From Armillaria gallica (taxonomy: Eukaryota > Basidiomycota > Agaricomycetes > Agaricales > Physalacriaceae): a stretch of 64,000 bases of DNA. Positions 45,227 through 55,961 of the stretch are shown here, in pieces. The notes beneath the pieces were generated by a model. It ran no database searches, was not told the origin of the DNA, and was given only the letters and a program-made list of their open reading frames with translations. Numbering within the stretch: the stretch's first letter is position 1; every line of letters begins with the position of its first letter. Location of the stretch: assembly GCA_037576215.1 (NCBI GenBank), contig JBANDB010000014.1, positions 248,001 to 312,000 of the forward strand. Reading direction: 5' to 3'. The position numbers were made by a program, and so were the translations under genes.

Positions 45227-46351
45227 TCATGTAAAAACTTTCGACACTGCGAGCTCATCCTCGTCTCTCTTCCGGTGTTCCTTGCGACGTGACGTCTCTT
45301 GCTCGGCATCCTTCCGTATATTATATTTCTTGCTCTGCTCTTGTCGGATGCTTGATCTGATAGCCGCAGGTGATATAAATTCTAGCAGATGGTGTCAGAC
45401 AATAGTCCCGGGAACAATGACAAAACAACTAACCGGGATTCGAGTATACCGTGGCTCCGCCAAAGGCACCTTCGAAGATTCGGATGGGAGTCAGAACAAA
45501 TCGGGGACCAATCTCCACAAGGGTCGTCTGGGGAGGCCCATTGGGCTGTAGAGGATCCTTCTCCATTATCTAGCCGATTCCATTGTAGCACAAATTGGAC
45601 AAAAAGAACGCAAAAGCGTACCTGGAAATTGCGGAACCATATCTTTGAATCAAGTATGGAGAACGTAAGAATGTGATCGATGAATGGCTTGGCTCTGCGG
45701 GCTGTCGAGGGAACGCCGAATATCTAAGTTCGAAAGTGATGAATGGGAGACGAAGTCGCAATTGGACTACCATACTTACGTGCGTGAAAAGCTCCTTGGT
45801 CAACTTTCCCCACTCAGTGTCTTCAAACGCTTTATCAAAGCTAAGCAGCCCTCGACTTCCTTTCAAACAATTGCCGGTCATCTTGAGTTCATCCATCGTA
45901 TGGACGTTTTGCACGTGCATCTTTATTGAAGGCCCGTTTGGTGTCTTTGTAGCCCAAAGATAGAGGTCTTCGTGCCTGCGGGCCTCAAAATAAAGGGTGT
46001 TGTTGCAATTATTGAGATCAGCTAGTTCAGGGAGGAGATGGAGCTGGGACTTGGAGTCCAGTTTCGAATCTATCAGAAACAGGACGGTTAAAAACAGCTA
46101 ACAATGGCACGGAAGTAAAGTACCTTTTTTGACATGAGGAAGGAGGGCTTCAATATCAGTCATCAGATGCCTCATTCGATGAGTAATACCGCGAGACGAT
46201 AGAAGAAGAACTCGTTGCTTGTTTTTCTTGGGTTTGGGCGCCGAAGATTCGATGTCCTGGTCGACATCCATCTCGTCGGCTTTCTTTTGCCTTTTGATTT
46301 GGCGTCCCGTTTTGAGGCATTCGCCTTTTGAGCTTTCAGAATCGAGGCCAT
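45227..46351 (-). CDS. BRX1: Ribosome biogenesis protein BRX1 (one base missing near the start)
   Basis: Exons 46351-46124, 46069-45780, 45723-45622, 45569-45434 and 45381-45227 encode a Brix-domain protein of about 303 aa. Hallmarks are QRVLLLSSRGITHRMRHLM, SKLDSKSQL, KMHVQNVHTMDELKMTGNCL, SFDKAFE, WFRNFQ, EIGPRFVLTPIRIFEG and a basic C-terminus (RRKEHRKRDEDEL). Yeast Brx1 works in the nucleolus in early 60S subunit assembly. From the natural ATG at 46351 (ASILKAQKANASKRDAKSKG) the frame is lost at about 46,280, because one base seems to be missing in AAAGCCGAC. Downstream the frame is perfect. Alternatively translation starts at the in-frame ATG at 46271 (MDVDQDIE), which spares the whole Brix domain. 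Since the gene should be essential, a sequence error is the simplest explanation. Confidence 0.88.
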
Positions 46352-46614
46352 GCTGAAGGAGCTGGTCGTCAGAGGTCAAGAGGTTTACTGGTGAACCAAA
46401 ATTTCGGTGATGGATTAGTCAGCCGGACAATCGGGCCGTGAGGTTTATGCTACAAGTTTCTCTGGGTTGAAGAAAAGGGAATGTTTCTAACAAAGCTTGC
46501 AACAAAGTACTTAGTATCAATCCTCATCGGTTCTAGTATTATGTGTTCGTCGCTTCCAATCTACCCGCCAGTATGCGCGGACCCCGAGGAGCTTAAACGA
46601 CACTACTAGACACT

Positions 46615-48172
46615 TTACGAAGTATCCATATCATCCTCTGCTGGAGGGTCTTCCTGCCTCACATAACATCCCAACGCTGTACTCCACACAAATTCGTGGT
46701 TCAACAACTTCGTAAGCGTCTCATACGCCCAGATGTTAGAAAACGGCACTCCCGTCCTTGGATCGAGATACGGCGCGGGTTGACCCGTCAGTGGGCACAT
46801 CTGCTTGGGTCGCGCTGCGAAAGAAAACCCATCAAAACACAAGAACCGACTAGAGACGCGTGGAAATCTCACATGTAGGTCTTCCCTTTCCACTATACAC
46901 CTTCACCTGATCCCACTTGACGTGATCACCAAAAATAACCTCCATCGACTCTGTCCATGATGGCTTGGGGGCTTTTTCATATTGCGCAAGTTCATGGACG
47001 AGGTAGTTTTTGTTCACCCTTTCCGTTCGTTCTTCAAAGACTGGTGCTGGAGGAGGTGCGGGAGGGGGAAGATAATGCATGTACGGGTTTTGGTAATGCG
47101 TTGTCGCCGCTGGAGCGTAGTAGGGATATGCTGGTGGTGTAGATGTTCCGGGTGCGTTATACGCTCCATATCCATGACCATAGCTATATGTTGGCGTGGC
47201 TGCAGGCGGGGTTACTTCCACTTGAATTTTTATATCCTCACCCCGGCTTATCCACCGCAGTAGAGGGCCCTCAACAGCATCTCTCACTACCCGTGCGCGT
47301 TTGCGTTTCTCCTCCTCGAGTTTGAGATAGTCACGGTGCTCCACGATGTTGCCCTCTTCGTTGTCGAGTGCTCTGGCAATGAGTTCACCCTGTGTTATCT
47401 CGCGGGCGAGAGCCTTTACCTTCTTCGGCGTCTGTGCAGCCTACACATGAGGAAATGAGAAAGGCAAGGAAGCACGGCACAAGGGTATGGAACTTACGCG
47501 TCTCTCTTCACCCTTTTTGAAACGCTTGGCAGTCGCCGTAGTGTTCTTTATGGTGTGCGTTCTTTTACTATGTCGCTGCCCCTTGGCATCGCCTCTGATG
47601 ACTTCTCCAGTCACTGCATTAACGGTCGTTCCCAGCGAGCCCCGACGATTTGGTCTCAATTTGGTCTTTGGAGCAGTAGATGTAGAAGCCTCAGGGTTAA
47701 ATGTGACTTTCTGGCGGGCATGAGCGGCAGCAGTGGCCTTTTCTACACGAGTTCGAGCAGCCTGGGAATGGTGATTAGGAGGACGAACAACGCGACGGGG
47801 TAGACAAACCTTACGTGCTTGCTTCTCCTCGTCCAGAGCTTCCTGTTCCCCTGCGGTACCTTCGTCTTGAGCCTCTTCGTCGGTGCTCTCAAAGTCGGAC
47901 TCGAAGACATCTTCTTCATCTGTGAAACAAATTAAGTCGTCGAGAACTTGCCAGAGTCAAACGAGAACACACATTTGTCGACAGAGAAATCAACGTCATC
48001 ATCAAGGTCTTTCACTGAGTCGTCTATTGACATTTCAGCCAGTGCAGCTTCCATCCTGTCCGGAATTTTATCAGGGCATAGAATAACTCATGGACAACGA
48101 AGTACCTGTTTCCCGCCGTGCTTCGTCTTGAACGCCGAGCCACAAGGGTCTCTCGACCGGCGGTTCCGCCAT
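46615..48172 (-). CDS. SWC2: SWR1 complex subunit SWC2 / YL1 (one base missing in exon 1)
   Basis: Exons 48172-48106, 48055-47973, 47919-47810, 47761-47498, 47440-46873 and 46814-46615 encode about 430 aa. The N-terminus has the YL1 signature LVARRSRRSTAGNR then MEAALAEM, an acidic region (EEDVFESDFESTDEE) that in the family binds H2A.Z-H2B, and a basic middle. A Pro/Tyr-rich segment follows. The C-terminal YL1 domain reads MCPLTGQPAPYLDPRTGVPF. SWC2/Vps72 helps load histone H2A.Z. From ATG 48172 (MAEPPVERP) the frame shifts by one base before LVARR: the run ACCC would need to be ACCCC. All other junctions are in phase. This is probably a homopolymer error, though a real defect or another start cannot be excluded. 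Confidence 0.88.
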
Positions 48173-48298
48173 TGTTGTGTCGGTGTCGACATGTTGCAAA
48201 TGGAAACGCGTTAACGGTGGGTGAGGGAAGGAGGGAGGAAGCTCGGCAGCTTCCGAGATCAACACGCGTCAACTCGTCTTCCTTCTTCTTATGCTGCA
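48173..48298. promoter_or_regulatory. Shared divergent promoter, SWC2 / mitochondrial ribosomal protein
   Basis: Just 126 bp lie between the two ATGs, so the genes must share regulatory sequence. No TATA box is visible. Confidence 0.5.
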
Positions 48299-48985
48299 AT
48301 GGTCGTAAAAGCAGCCGCGAAAGTGGTACAGCCAAAAGTTCCCCAGAAAATAGATCTGGTGCTGGACTGGCTGAGAGCACCACCAAGGCTCCAGCTGCGT
48401 GGCGTCCAGAAACTGAAGATATCCCTGGCATACCGTAATGACCACTTTGGCGCGAGGTTCGTTTTGCGTTTTCTTGTAATTTACAAGTATATATCCTCAC
48501 ATCTTCTTCTAGGCATTTCGTGAAAGAACAACTCCCTCGTATCCGTTTTGCCAACCCGAATCTCGATGTCCAGGTGGAGAAGGCATTAAAAACAAAATCA
48601 GAGGCATGGAGACCAGAGATCGAGCTTGTATTTGGTGCGTTCACTCCTTACTTTCTTGCATTCAAGAACTGAACTTGGAGCAGAGGATGGCAAACAAAAG
48701 ACACTTGATCTGCACGAGAAATGGTCCACCACAATCGTGAAAGAACTCATGGATACAGCGGGTACTGAAGGGTGGACCAGATGGAAAACGAACGCTTTGG
48801 CTAGTGGGTTGCCAATTGTACCTGGGGAGGAGAGCGAATCAAGGGCCAGAGTATCGACGGATGTTACACGGTTACCCTCTTTGAAGGAATTTCGAGCGGC
48901 GAGACAGAGGGTAGAGGCAGCTAATCCCAAGGCTGACCCGATACCGAAGGCTTCACCAGCAACTGAGGCGTCTCCGGACTCATGA
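48299..48985 (+). CDS. Mitochondrial ribosomal protein, L51/S25/CI-B8 domain
   Basis: Exons 48299-48456, 48513-48634 and 48684-48985 give 193 aa. The N-terminal half has the L51/S25/CI-B8 thioredoxin-like domain: LRGVQKLKISLAYRNDHFGA, then RHFVKEQLPRIRFANP. This pattern is shared by mitoribosomal proteins mS25, mL43 and the fungal Mrp49/mL61, and by a complex I subunit. The basic LPRIRFANPN stretch is closest to what I know of the ribosomal members, but I cannot decide which. The second half is charged, Ala/Pro-rich and less conserved. The upstream in-frame region from 48,221 has no support as coding. The gene ends only 48 bp from the convergent GET2 gene; AATAAAAT at 49,012 may be the polyadenylation signal. 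Confidence 0.7.
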
Positions 48986-49033
48986 TATCTCACAGTATAC
49001 GATTATAATGCAATAAAATATGGGATTAAACGA

Positions 49034-50004
49034 CTATACAGCGAACCATGATGCCAACCATACTATGAATCCCAGTCCGACAATGAGCCCCGCAAGGTCA
49101 TCAAGTAGCATGGAGAACAGCGAAAGATACTTCCATCCATAGACGATGGTAGATGAAAGCTGCGATGGTAGAAATGGAACTGCCATATTCAACAGGAAAG
49201 GCAGAGGTGCTGCATCCTGCGAGAAGAGTCGGTAAGATATTTCGGCCCGCACTAAAATAACTCACTGTGCCAACGAATATGCGGGTAGAGTGCAAAACAA
49301 TTTGAATCGTCGTCAGCGCCCAGAAGAATGGCTGCAGAAAGGTATTTGAGAAGACTCAAAGGAAAATAACAGAAAAAACTGACCACCAGCTGAATACGAC
49401 CCTTCTCCGTCCCAAGTTCAGCCCATCTCTGCCACAACGCATTCCTTGGCTCATTTGTCAATCCTCCCAACGCCTCCTGCAGTTGGGGCTCCTTGTACAA
49501 AACAAAGAATGCAAGGAAACCCCACATAACCACGAGATGGAGTAGCGGTAGCAATTTTTGCAAAAGGGATTTTGGCTGTACGACCGGCTCTGGAACCTTG
49601 CCCATGGCAGGCATACCACCGGCTAAACCACCCGTTCCATTCCCTCCTCCAGAAGCCGCAAGAAGATTTGCGAAAAGAGGGTTGTCCGCAAGGTTAGGCA
49701 TTGGCGGCGGCTCGGTTCCTGCAGGCAGCTGCCCCATAAGCGCCTGCATGAGCTGCTGTTGCTGTTGCTCGGACCATACCGATGGATCTGGCGCAAAAGG
49801 GGGAGTTGGGTCTGCTCGAGAAGGAGGCGTCTCTTCTCCTGTAAAGTTTGAAAGGCTGGAAAGTTTTGGAACAGGTGGGTCGTCGTGCATGTACGCTGGA
49901 GCATCTTCGCCTCGACCGGACGTAGTAAGTTTCGCGAGTCGGTCACTGCCGCGACTGAGGATGGCCTGTCGACGGGCCTGTGCTCGTGCAGAGGCAGACG
50001 ACAT
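49034..50004 (-). CDS. GET2: GET complex subunit GET2
   Basis: Exons 50004-49384, 49331-49266 and 49216-49034 give 289 aa. The cytosolic N-terminus has the Get3-binding type basic motif (ARAQARRQAILSRGSDRLAK). A long Pro/Gln/Gly-rich linker follows. Three hydrophobic segments are visible: LLHLVVMWGFLAFFVLY (about residues 150-168), FFWALTTIQIVLHS (about 208-222) and a C-terminal DLAGLIVGLGFIVWLASWF. This layout is that of fungal Get2, the ER receptor that, with Get1, receives tail-anchored proteins from Get3. The family diverges quickly, so the call rests on the N-terminal motif, the topology and the overall resemblance to basidiomycete Get2 proteins. Confidence 0.78.
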
Positions 50005-50233
50005 GGTGGTGGTACTTTTCTTGTCGCTTTACAGCAACGTGGTGCGTGTTCACCAAAACGACCGGGACATCGGTCCGAGGATACCGGTACGCACAGGTAT
50101 ACGACTCGGTGAATATAGGTTCAATAAATACATCCTTACGTCTTTATTTCATGCGAAGGGGTAGCCTTATGTAGCCTTAAGTGACACAATATATGTATGT
50201 TTTGTAGAAATTACAGTCAGCTCATACAATCAC

Positions 50234-50974
50234 CTATGATATATGATCCTCAACATGAAACTCGACCGGTTCCAGGGTAGTAGCGGCTTCACCCCAGGTC
50301 AAGAGCCCCACGTAAGGCATCACGCTGTATTTGAGGGTATAGTTTGATGTTGGAATGTCCCTGGGACGACGGGTCAAACTTTCATTTTCAAAACGCAAGA
50401 CGCACACTCACTTGAACTTTCGCGAGAAATCTCGAAACGCATATTTATTTTTGCCCGATACCTTGATGAGGGCATCTTCCTTCCTCCGTACAATACGGTC
50501 CCATATCACGACTTCGTTATGCACCTTGTTTGGAAAGATGAGCAAAGCAACGCAAGTAACGTGGCGACACTTTCACTAACCCCTTCGGTATTGACATACT
50601 CTGCTTCTAGGTAGAGAAAGAGCTGTTTTGTATTCCAGTTGAAAAGCGGTGTCAAATCTGTAACGCATGTAATCATCGGCAACCCGACATATAGCAGCGC
50701 ATACCAGCTTTGAGGTCAAAGTTTACAAACGCCATTTCTTGCTTTCTACGAGGGTATCGAGGAACTTTAGCATTATACCTATGGGAACATTGAATATTCT
50801 AGCATTGGAGGAGTTGTTCAGAGGGGCTTACACTTTCACAGCGGCAACCGTCAGCTCTCCCTTTGGATCGGCAGTGAAAAGAAACGATGAGAGGGCGATA
50901 GCACCGAGAAGACACATCATGCATGTAGACAGGAAGGCAGATACATTGTTGACGCGGGAGATTATGCTATGCAT
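50234..50974 (-). CDS. SPC3: Signal peptidase complex subunit SPC3
   Basis: Exons 50974-50832, 50778-50705, 50657-50581, 50524-50412 and 50360-50234 give 177 aa, about the usual length for the family. It starts MHSIISRVNNVSAF, has a single N-terminal membrane segment (CMMCLLGAIALSSFLF) and then the lumenal domain with AFVNFDLKADLTPLFNWNTKQLFLYL, EVVIWDRIV and a conserved C-terminus (YSVMPYVGLL). SPC3 (human SPCS3) is needed for signal-peptide cleavage in the ER membrane. The first intron uses the GTAAGC donor two bases downstream of a tempting GTGTAAG, because only that choice keeps the frame (VYNAKVPRYPRRKQE). The gene is head-to-head with CSM1. Confidence 0.88.
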
Positions 50975-51110
50975 GATGAGAGAGAGACGGAGAGCGTGTT
51001 CACGAAGCGACACGTTGTAGCGGTAAGAGATGAGAACGTCACACAATGTCACATCGTTACGCGTTGGTGACAAGCGTGACTCAACTACTCACGCGTCGTC
51101 CGACAAGGGC
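50975..51110. promoter_or_regulatory. Shared divergent promoter, SPC3 / CSM1
   Basis: 136 bp between the two start codons. Two CGT-rich short motifs (GTCACA, ACGCGT) are present, but no recognised factor site is assigned. Confidence 0.45.
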
Positions 51111-52779
51111 ATGTCCGACGATTCACTAGGTACGATGACCACCGATTCCCTCATCGCCTGCACTCTGCTAATCAGAATTCCAATTTTTCTTCAGACTTGG
51201 GTGGACTGGGCCCTACGACTCCGGCAGCAAACCCAAGGATGGCTCGTAAGGCTCAAAGTCGAAGCGCGATCGCAGGTCCGTCTAAACCAGCGTCCAAGAC
51301 AGGCGGGCAGAGGAAGAATGTGACACCAAGCTCGTCCGGTGACGAGAGGAATCCCGTCCTGGTTCCTGACGACGACACCACCAACGACAATGACGGCGAA
51401 GAGTCGGTGACAGAGGTGCCTCTCCGCAAACCCCAGACGGCGCGAAGGGGCAAAAAACCCAGCATAAATGGAGTACCCCGTGTGAAGGGAAAGGGAAAAG
51501 CAAAGGCGCCATCACCCAAAATGACGCGACCGGCTTCTCCTCCTGAAGTGCTTGACGATTCGGACGACGATGGCGCCGCGCAGATGGCTGTTGTGATGAA
51601 TAACGCGATCGAGAGAAACTCGGGTGGCGAAGTGAAGCGTCTTCGACGTGAACTAACTGAGGTATGTTATATATCTTGTATTCCGTGCTCAATTCACAGG
51701 TTCTCCAACAGGTCAGGGAGCGCGCGGACAAGTATTCTAAACAACTGGAAGAGCTTTTCGCAATCAGACATACGGAGCCAGAGCGTTTGCTAATTGAATA
51801 CCGGAAACAATCTGACTCCAAGATGGAAGGTCCGTTGTGCTCAAGCTAACGTGACTATAAACTCATATAATCATATCAGCCCAGGACGCGCTAATAAGGG
51901 AACTGACATCTAACCTGGCGAAGAAGGAACCATTAATAAGGGAAGGAAAGACATCTGTGCTGCACCTTATGACGCGTGAAGCTGTGGACGAAGAGAAGGA
52001 AACACTCGAACGCGATGTCCAGAGATACAAGGGGAGAGTGGAGGTGTGCGATAGGGATGTGAAGGAGAGGGATAAGAAGATCCTTGAACAGGAGCAGACT
52101 AGTTTGTTTATTGCCGCGTTTCTTCTGAAAGCGATATCTCACCTTCGTCTAGTCAAGGACCTCCGGGTAGAACTCCAGGCGGAAATTGACCGAGCAAACA
52201 CCCTCGCGAAAGATCCACGCCGTCCGCCTGGATCAGCACAACGAAACAGAGGCCTGACTGTGTTGGGCGGGTCAGAACCAAAGCACGGAGCAACCATACA
52301 GTTCTACGAGGACGTAACGAACCTTCTCATCACCAATGTCAGAAACGAGAAGTGCAGCAAGCGTGACAAAGAAGAGGACTGGATTCTAACATGTATATAT
52401 ACCTACGTCGACGAAGATTCCCCCGGAGATCCGGATTCGAACGGAAAAAGTAGGTTTCCTACCACTCCCAGTCGAGCTGAGTGTATGAACGTTGTTATCT
52501 GCAGGTCTCAATTTCAATCTTCGGTTATGCCATGAACTTGTTGAAGGAAATGAATACGCGGATGCGGTATTGTATTCCCCGCTCGAGCTGGACAAGGAAC
52601 CCGAAGAGTTTGTCAACCAACTAGACTTCTTGTCGGGTCCGTTCACTTTCCCGCGGAGACAGCTGCCGGTCTTTATACGCACCATCAATAATACGATAGG
52701 GAAGACAACACAAGAGGAGGAAGGAGGTGAAGGCGAGGCAGCAGATGACGACGACGACGATGTTCAAATGGTTGAGTAG
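51111..52779 (+). CDS. CSM1: Monopolin-type chromosome segregation protein Csm1/Pcs1
   Basis: Exons 51111-51129, 51195-51661, 51700-51829, 51880-52101, 52153-52449 and 52505-52779 give 469 aa. The N-terminus is a long basic, Ser/Pro-rich, presumably disordered region. The middle third is a coiled coil (VLQQVRERADKYSKQLEEL onward). The C-terminal globular domain matches the Csm1/Pcs1 family: IQFYEDVTNLLI, a variable loop, LNFNLRLCHE and FLSGPFTFPRRQLPVFIRTI. The protein ends in a very acidic tail (DDDDDDVQMVE). Yeast Csm1 and fission-yeast Pcs1 clamp kinetochores or rDNA. The first exon carries only six codons plus one base, so gene predictors may miss the start. Confidence 0.85.
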
Positions 52780-53328
52780 TAGTTTTAGTTTGTGATGTTT
52801 TGCCCCATCTATTTTGTTTTTGTAAGTGTCTTCTAAGATTATGGGCATCTTGGTACGTTCATTGGTGTTATTTGACTGGCCGCCCTGTTTACGTCGCTTA
52901 AGCCACACTCGCTATTGTTTCAACTCGTGATAACGCTCATGTAACTTTAAATTGTTGTCCCCTGAACTGCCCTCTGAAAGGCTCGTTCTGGCGTTGATAC
53001 TTTCATGAACCGAACCACCTGCTTGACTGAGTTCACAACTTTTAGGCTTCAAATCCACATGCAACGCCCGTCAGCACAAGGTTTTGAATGTCCCGATCTC
53101 ACGCCAATCTATTCACCATCGAGACTATTTACATTCCCATGGATTTACACTATAGCTACAAAACGCCATCTGGTTTATCCTATCCTAGTATACGGTCGGT
53201 ATACGGCTCCGGTAGGTCCAAGGAGAAGTCGGAGTATTTGTCTCCGGGAATGCTAATGAAGACCGTGACAAGCGGAGTACAAGTGCTTCGATGTGCAGAT
53301 CTTAGAATTTGAGGTTGTGCCCTAATAT
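52780..53328. other. Intergenic between convergent CSM1 and asparaginase genes
   Basis: About 550 bp holding the two 3' ends. No gene is supported. Confidence 0.4.
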
Positions 53329-55845
53329 CTATACCTTTACTCCAACGGCGTCCCATATCTCTCGGCATTTTCGGTCGTTCGCTCGTAAGGCGTTCTTTAC
53401 TGCCGTCCTCGCAAAACTTTCATCCATGCCACCTAAGCTGGCCCCAGCCTGAACTAGTACTCCGACGACATCTCGGTGACCTTGTCTAGCAGCCTGTGGT
53501 TGATGAATCGTAAATACATCGATGAACTTGAAATCGCTTTTTAAATATCACGTACATAGTAAAGCGGTGTATGTCCTAGAGTATCCCGTAGATGAACTAG
53601 AGCACCTGACTGTAATAGGACATTGACAGACTCGATGTGGCCATTCAAGGCTGCTACGTGCAATGGAGATCGACCAGAACCTGGCTCCAGCGAATTCACC
53701 AGCCCTCCGGCTATGTTACCGTACTGGGGAGCATCCACTGACGGGGAGTCCAGCTCTGAGTATCCTGATGGAGTAGATGACGAGTCCAAACAAAATCGAA
53801 TACTTGAAGTATCGTTTCTCGCAGCCGCGAGATGGATGAGGAATGGGAACAGTACAGCCTCTGTCGAAGCAGCTTCAGCTGCAGTCCAAGACCACGACGC
53901 GGCCGCATCCTGGGACGCCTCATCTAGTGGCGCCGACAAAGTTATCTTCGGTACTAACGAAGCAGATTGTTCTGATAATCGGACAAATTGGGATAGGACT
54001 CCTTGGATTTTCTCAAAGTTCTGGTCAATGGTGGGTTGTCCTGGAACAGCACCAGACAGTGGTCGGGTGAGCTCACCACGAAGTGGCGTACCCATGAGCT
54101 TTCTGACCTCGGCAGTGCTCAGCTCAGGCTTCGACAGCAGATAACTCAGTTTGGCCAAGGCACACTGCAGGATTTCATAGTTAGAGCGGTCTGGTTTGAA
54201 TGGAACCAATCTTACTTCAGGCGTCATATCATGCCCCGGAACAACGCCGGCTTGAAGAAGTGTTCTTCCAGTCTCATATGCGTCCGAAACCGTACCCTTT
54301 GCACACTGCGAGATCGCAACAACAACGACCCCTCTTTCACAGGCTTCTTTCAGGGCTAGCATCAAATCTTTTCGTTGGGGGGCGTTCCCGGCCCCGAAAG
54401 TCTCCAGAATAACTCCTCTGATGGGCGGCATGAAAAAGGCGCTAACGGTTGCAGCTGTAATTCCCGGGAACAGACGAAGTGTGGCTATAGACGTGTGTGT
54501 GTGAACACTACGTATAATGCATGATTCGGAAAAAAAAATTAGAACATACCAACGTGAGGGCTCATCTCTGCAAATGAAACGATCAGAATTTCATCACTGC
54601 ATTGGCAAAAGGACGGAAGGGAAGCTCACGTTTATGAGCTCGGAAACGTCGGAGACTGGTTTGTCTGATGACATCGTTCCAGTTCACTACGATATCGATG
54701 CCCACTTGACCGTAAATCAGTAGCAGGTTCTTCTGATGTAATAATTTGGTTCCTACCGTTCACAAGCGGAGCAAAGTTGGGGCTATCGAAGGCGCTAAGA
54801 TCGTATGAGGATATTTTTGAAACCCTGTTTCCTCGGAACAGGGTATGATTGAAGTACAGAGAACATTCTATTCTGTGCGGTTAATGGGATATTCACATGA
54901 GGAGATTGAGAGTGGGTACCGGGAATAATGTAATGTCCAGCAATGGTTAGTGCACCCATTAGGTTGTCTGTAGCATCATTTCGAAGCTGTGACAGTGGTA
55001 TTTGCGCGCCTGTGACGATCTGACATACTGTGGAGTCAGTGGTATTACATTGGGGAAGTCAAGCTTTACATACGACCGTCTTTCCCAAATCTTCCAGAAG
55101 GAAACTCAATGCACTCGAAGTGTATGACATTGTATCGGTGCCATGGAGCACAACGAAAGCGTCAAATGAGTAGTTGAGTTCTATTTCAGATGCTATACGT
55201 ATCCAGTCTGAATTGCGCGAAATATTGATAAGAATGGCCAATTAACGACGTGAACGCTCGTCACCATCAATCTCGATATTACTGCTGTCCAGCAAGGGGT
55301 TCCACTGAACAAAAAGATGATCAATCAGATATTTTCCCGTGGTCCGTGAACTGTGAACGAACCTCTAGAATAGCATATCTGATGGACTTGCTACCGCTGC
55401 CTCCGGGGACTGCACTCCGAGGTGTGACAAGACTGGGCAGGTGCGCTTCGTATACGTTCTCAGCTACCTGTATGCTGTGTGATAGTGCCGATGATTGATT
55501 AGGGGTCAATCCGTGTGACCTTCCAATGGGACGGGATGATCGCACGAGCAAAGTAGGCTGTTGAGGTGTCGAAGTAGCTGACACGCTAGGAGTTGTACTG
55601 CTCCCAAGAGGACTAGACCTGCCACTTCCAGAGCTCCAATCGCGAAAGCCTTGCACGGACCCAGAATTCGAGAACAGAGAACTTTGGAGCGGGTCATGGA
55701 ACCGCGTCTGGCTCCGAAGAGTTTCGGTCAAAAAGTACGGCTCCGGGACGTATCCTCTGGATCCAACAAGCATCCCAATGGTGCCGCCGGTGTATATAAC
55801 GAGAACTCTGGACTCGTCGGACAGGATGGGGGTAGCCGCGTCCAT
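53329..55845 (-). CDS. Asparaginase (bacterial type I-like) with C-terminal ankyrin repeats
   Basis: Ten exons: 55845-55363, 55304-55265, 55207-55074, 55019-54920, 54867-54757, 54704-54630, 54567-54550, 54484-54216, 54164-53556 and 53493-53329, giving 667 aa. Active-site blocks are present: the Thr of IYTGGTIGM (about residue 19), the Thr-Asp of VLHGTDTMSYT and the Lys region SKISSYD. FGAGNAP closes the asparaginase core. After it, ankyrin repeats are seen (SPLHVAALNGHIESVNVLL, LGHTPLYYAARQGHRDVV). The layout is that of eukaryotic cytosolic asparaginases such as human ASPG, which hydrolyse asparagine to aspartate and ammonia. A Ser-rich insertion of about 100 residues splits the N-terminal region. 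Exon 7 is only 18 bp. The 51-bp eighth intron is open in frame. Confidence 0.88.
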
Positions 55846-55961
55846 CAGGGAGAAAAAGATGGTGATGGTCAAGAAATGCGATAAGATAAAAACGATCGGA
55901 GAGATCTAGATAATTAAATTTATTGATCTTTCCAATTCTGACTCAACTTGCTCCCATCGCC
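55846..55961. promoter_or_regulatory. Shared divergent promoter, asparaginase / tryptophan synthase
   Basis: 116 bp between the two ATGs, containing an AT-rich stretch (TAATTAAATTTATTG). Both genes act in amino-acid metabolism, so joint control is plausible. I see no perfect TGACTCA general-control element; TGACTC occurs at 55,939. Confidence 0.55.

Noticed and set aside
48024..48644. 206-residue minus-strand ORF across the SWC2 / ribosomal protein spacer
   Set aside because: Only its end coincides with SWC2 exon 1. The rest is antisense to the ribosomal protein gene and lacks conservation.
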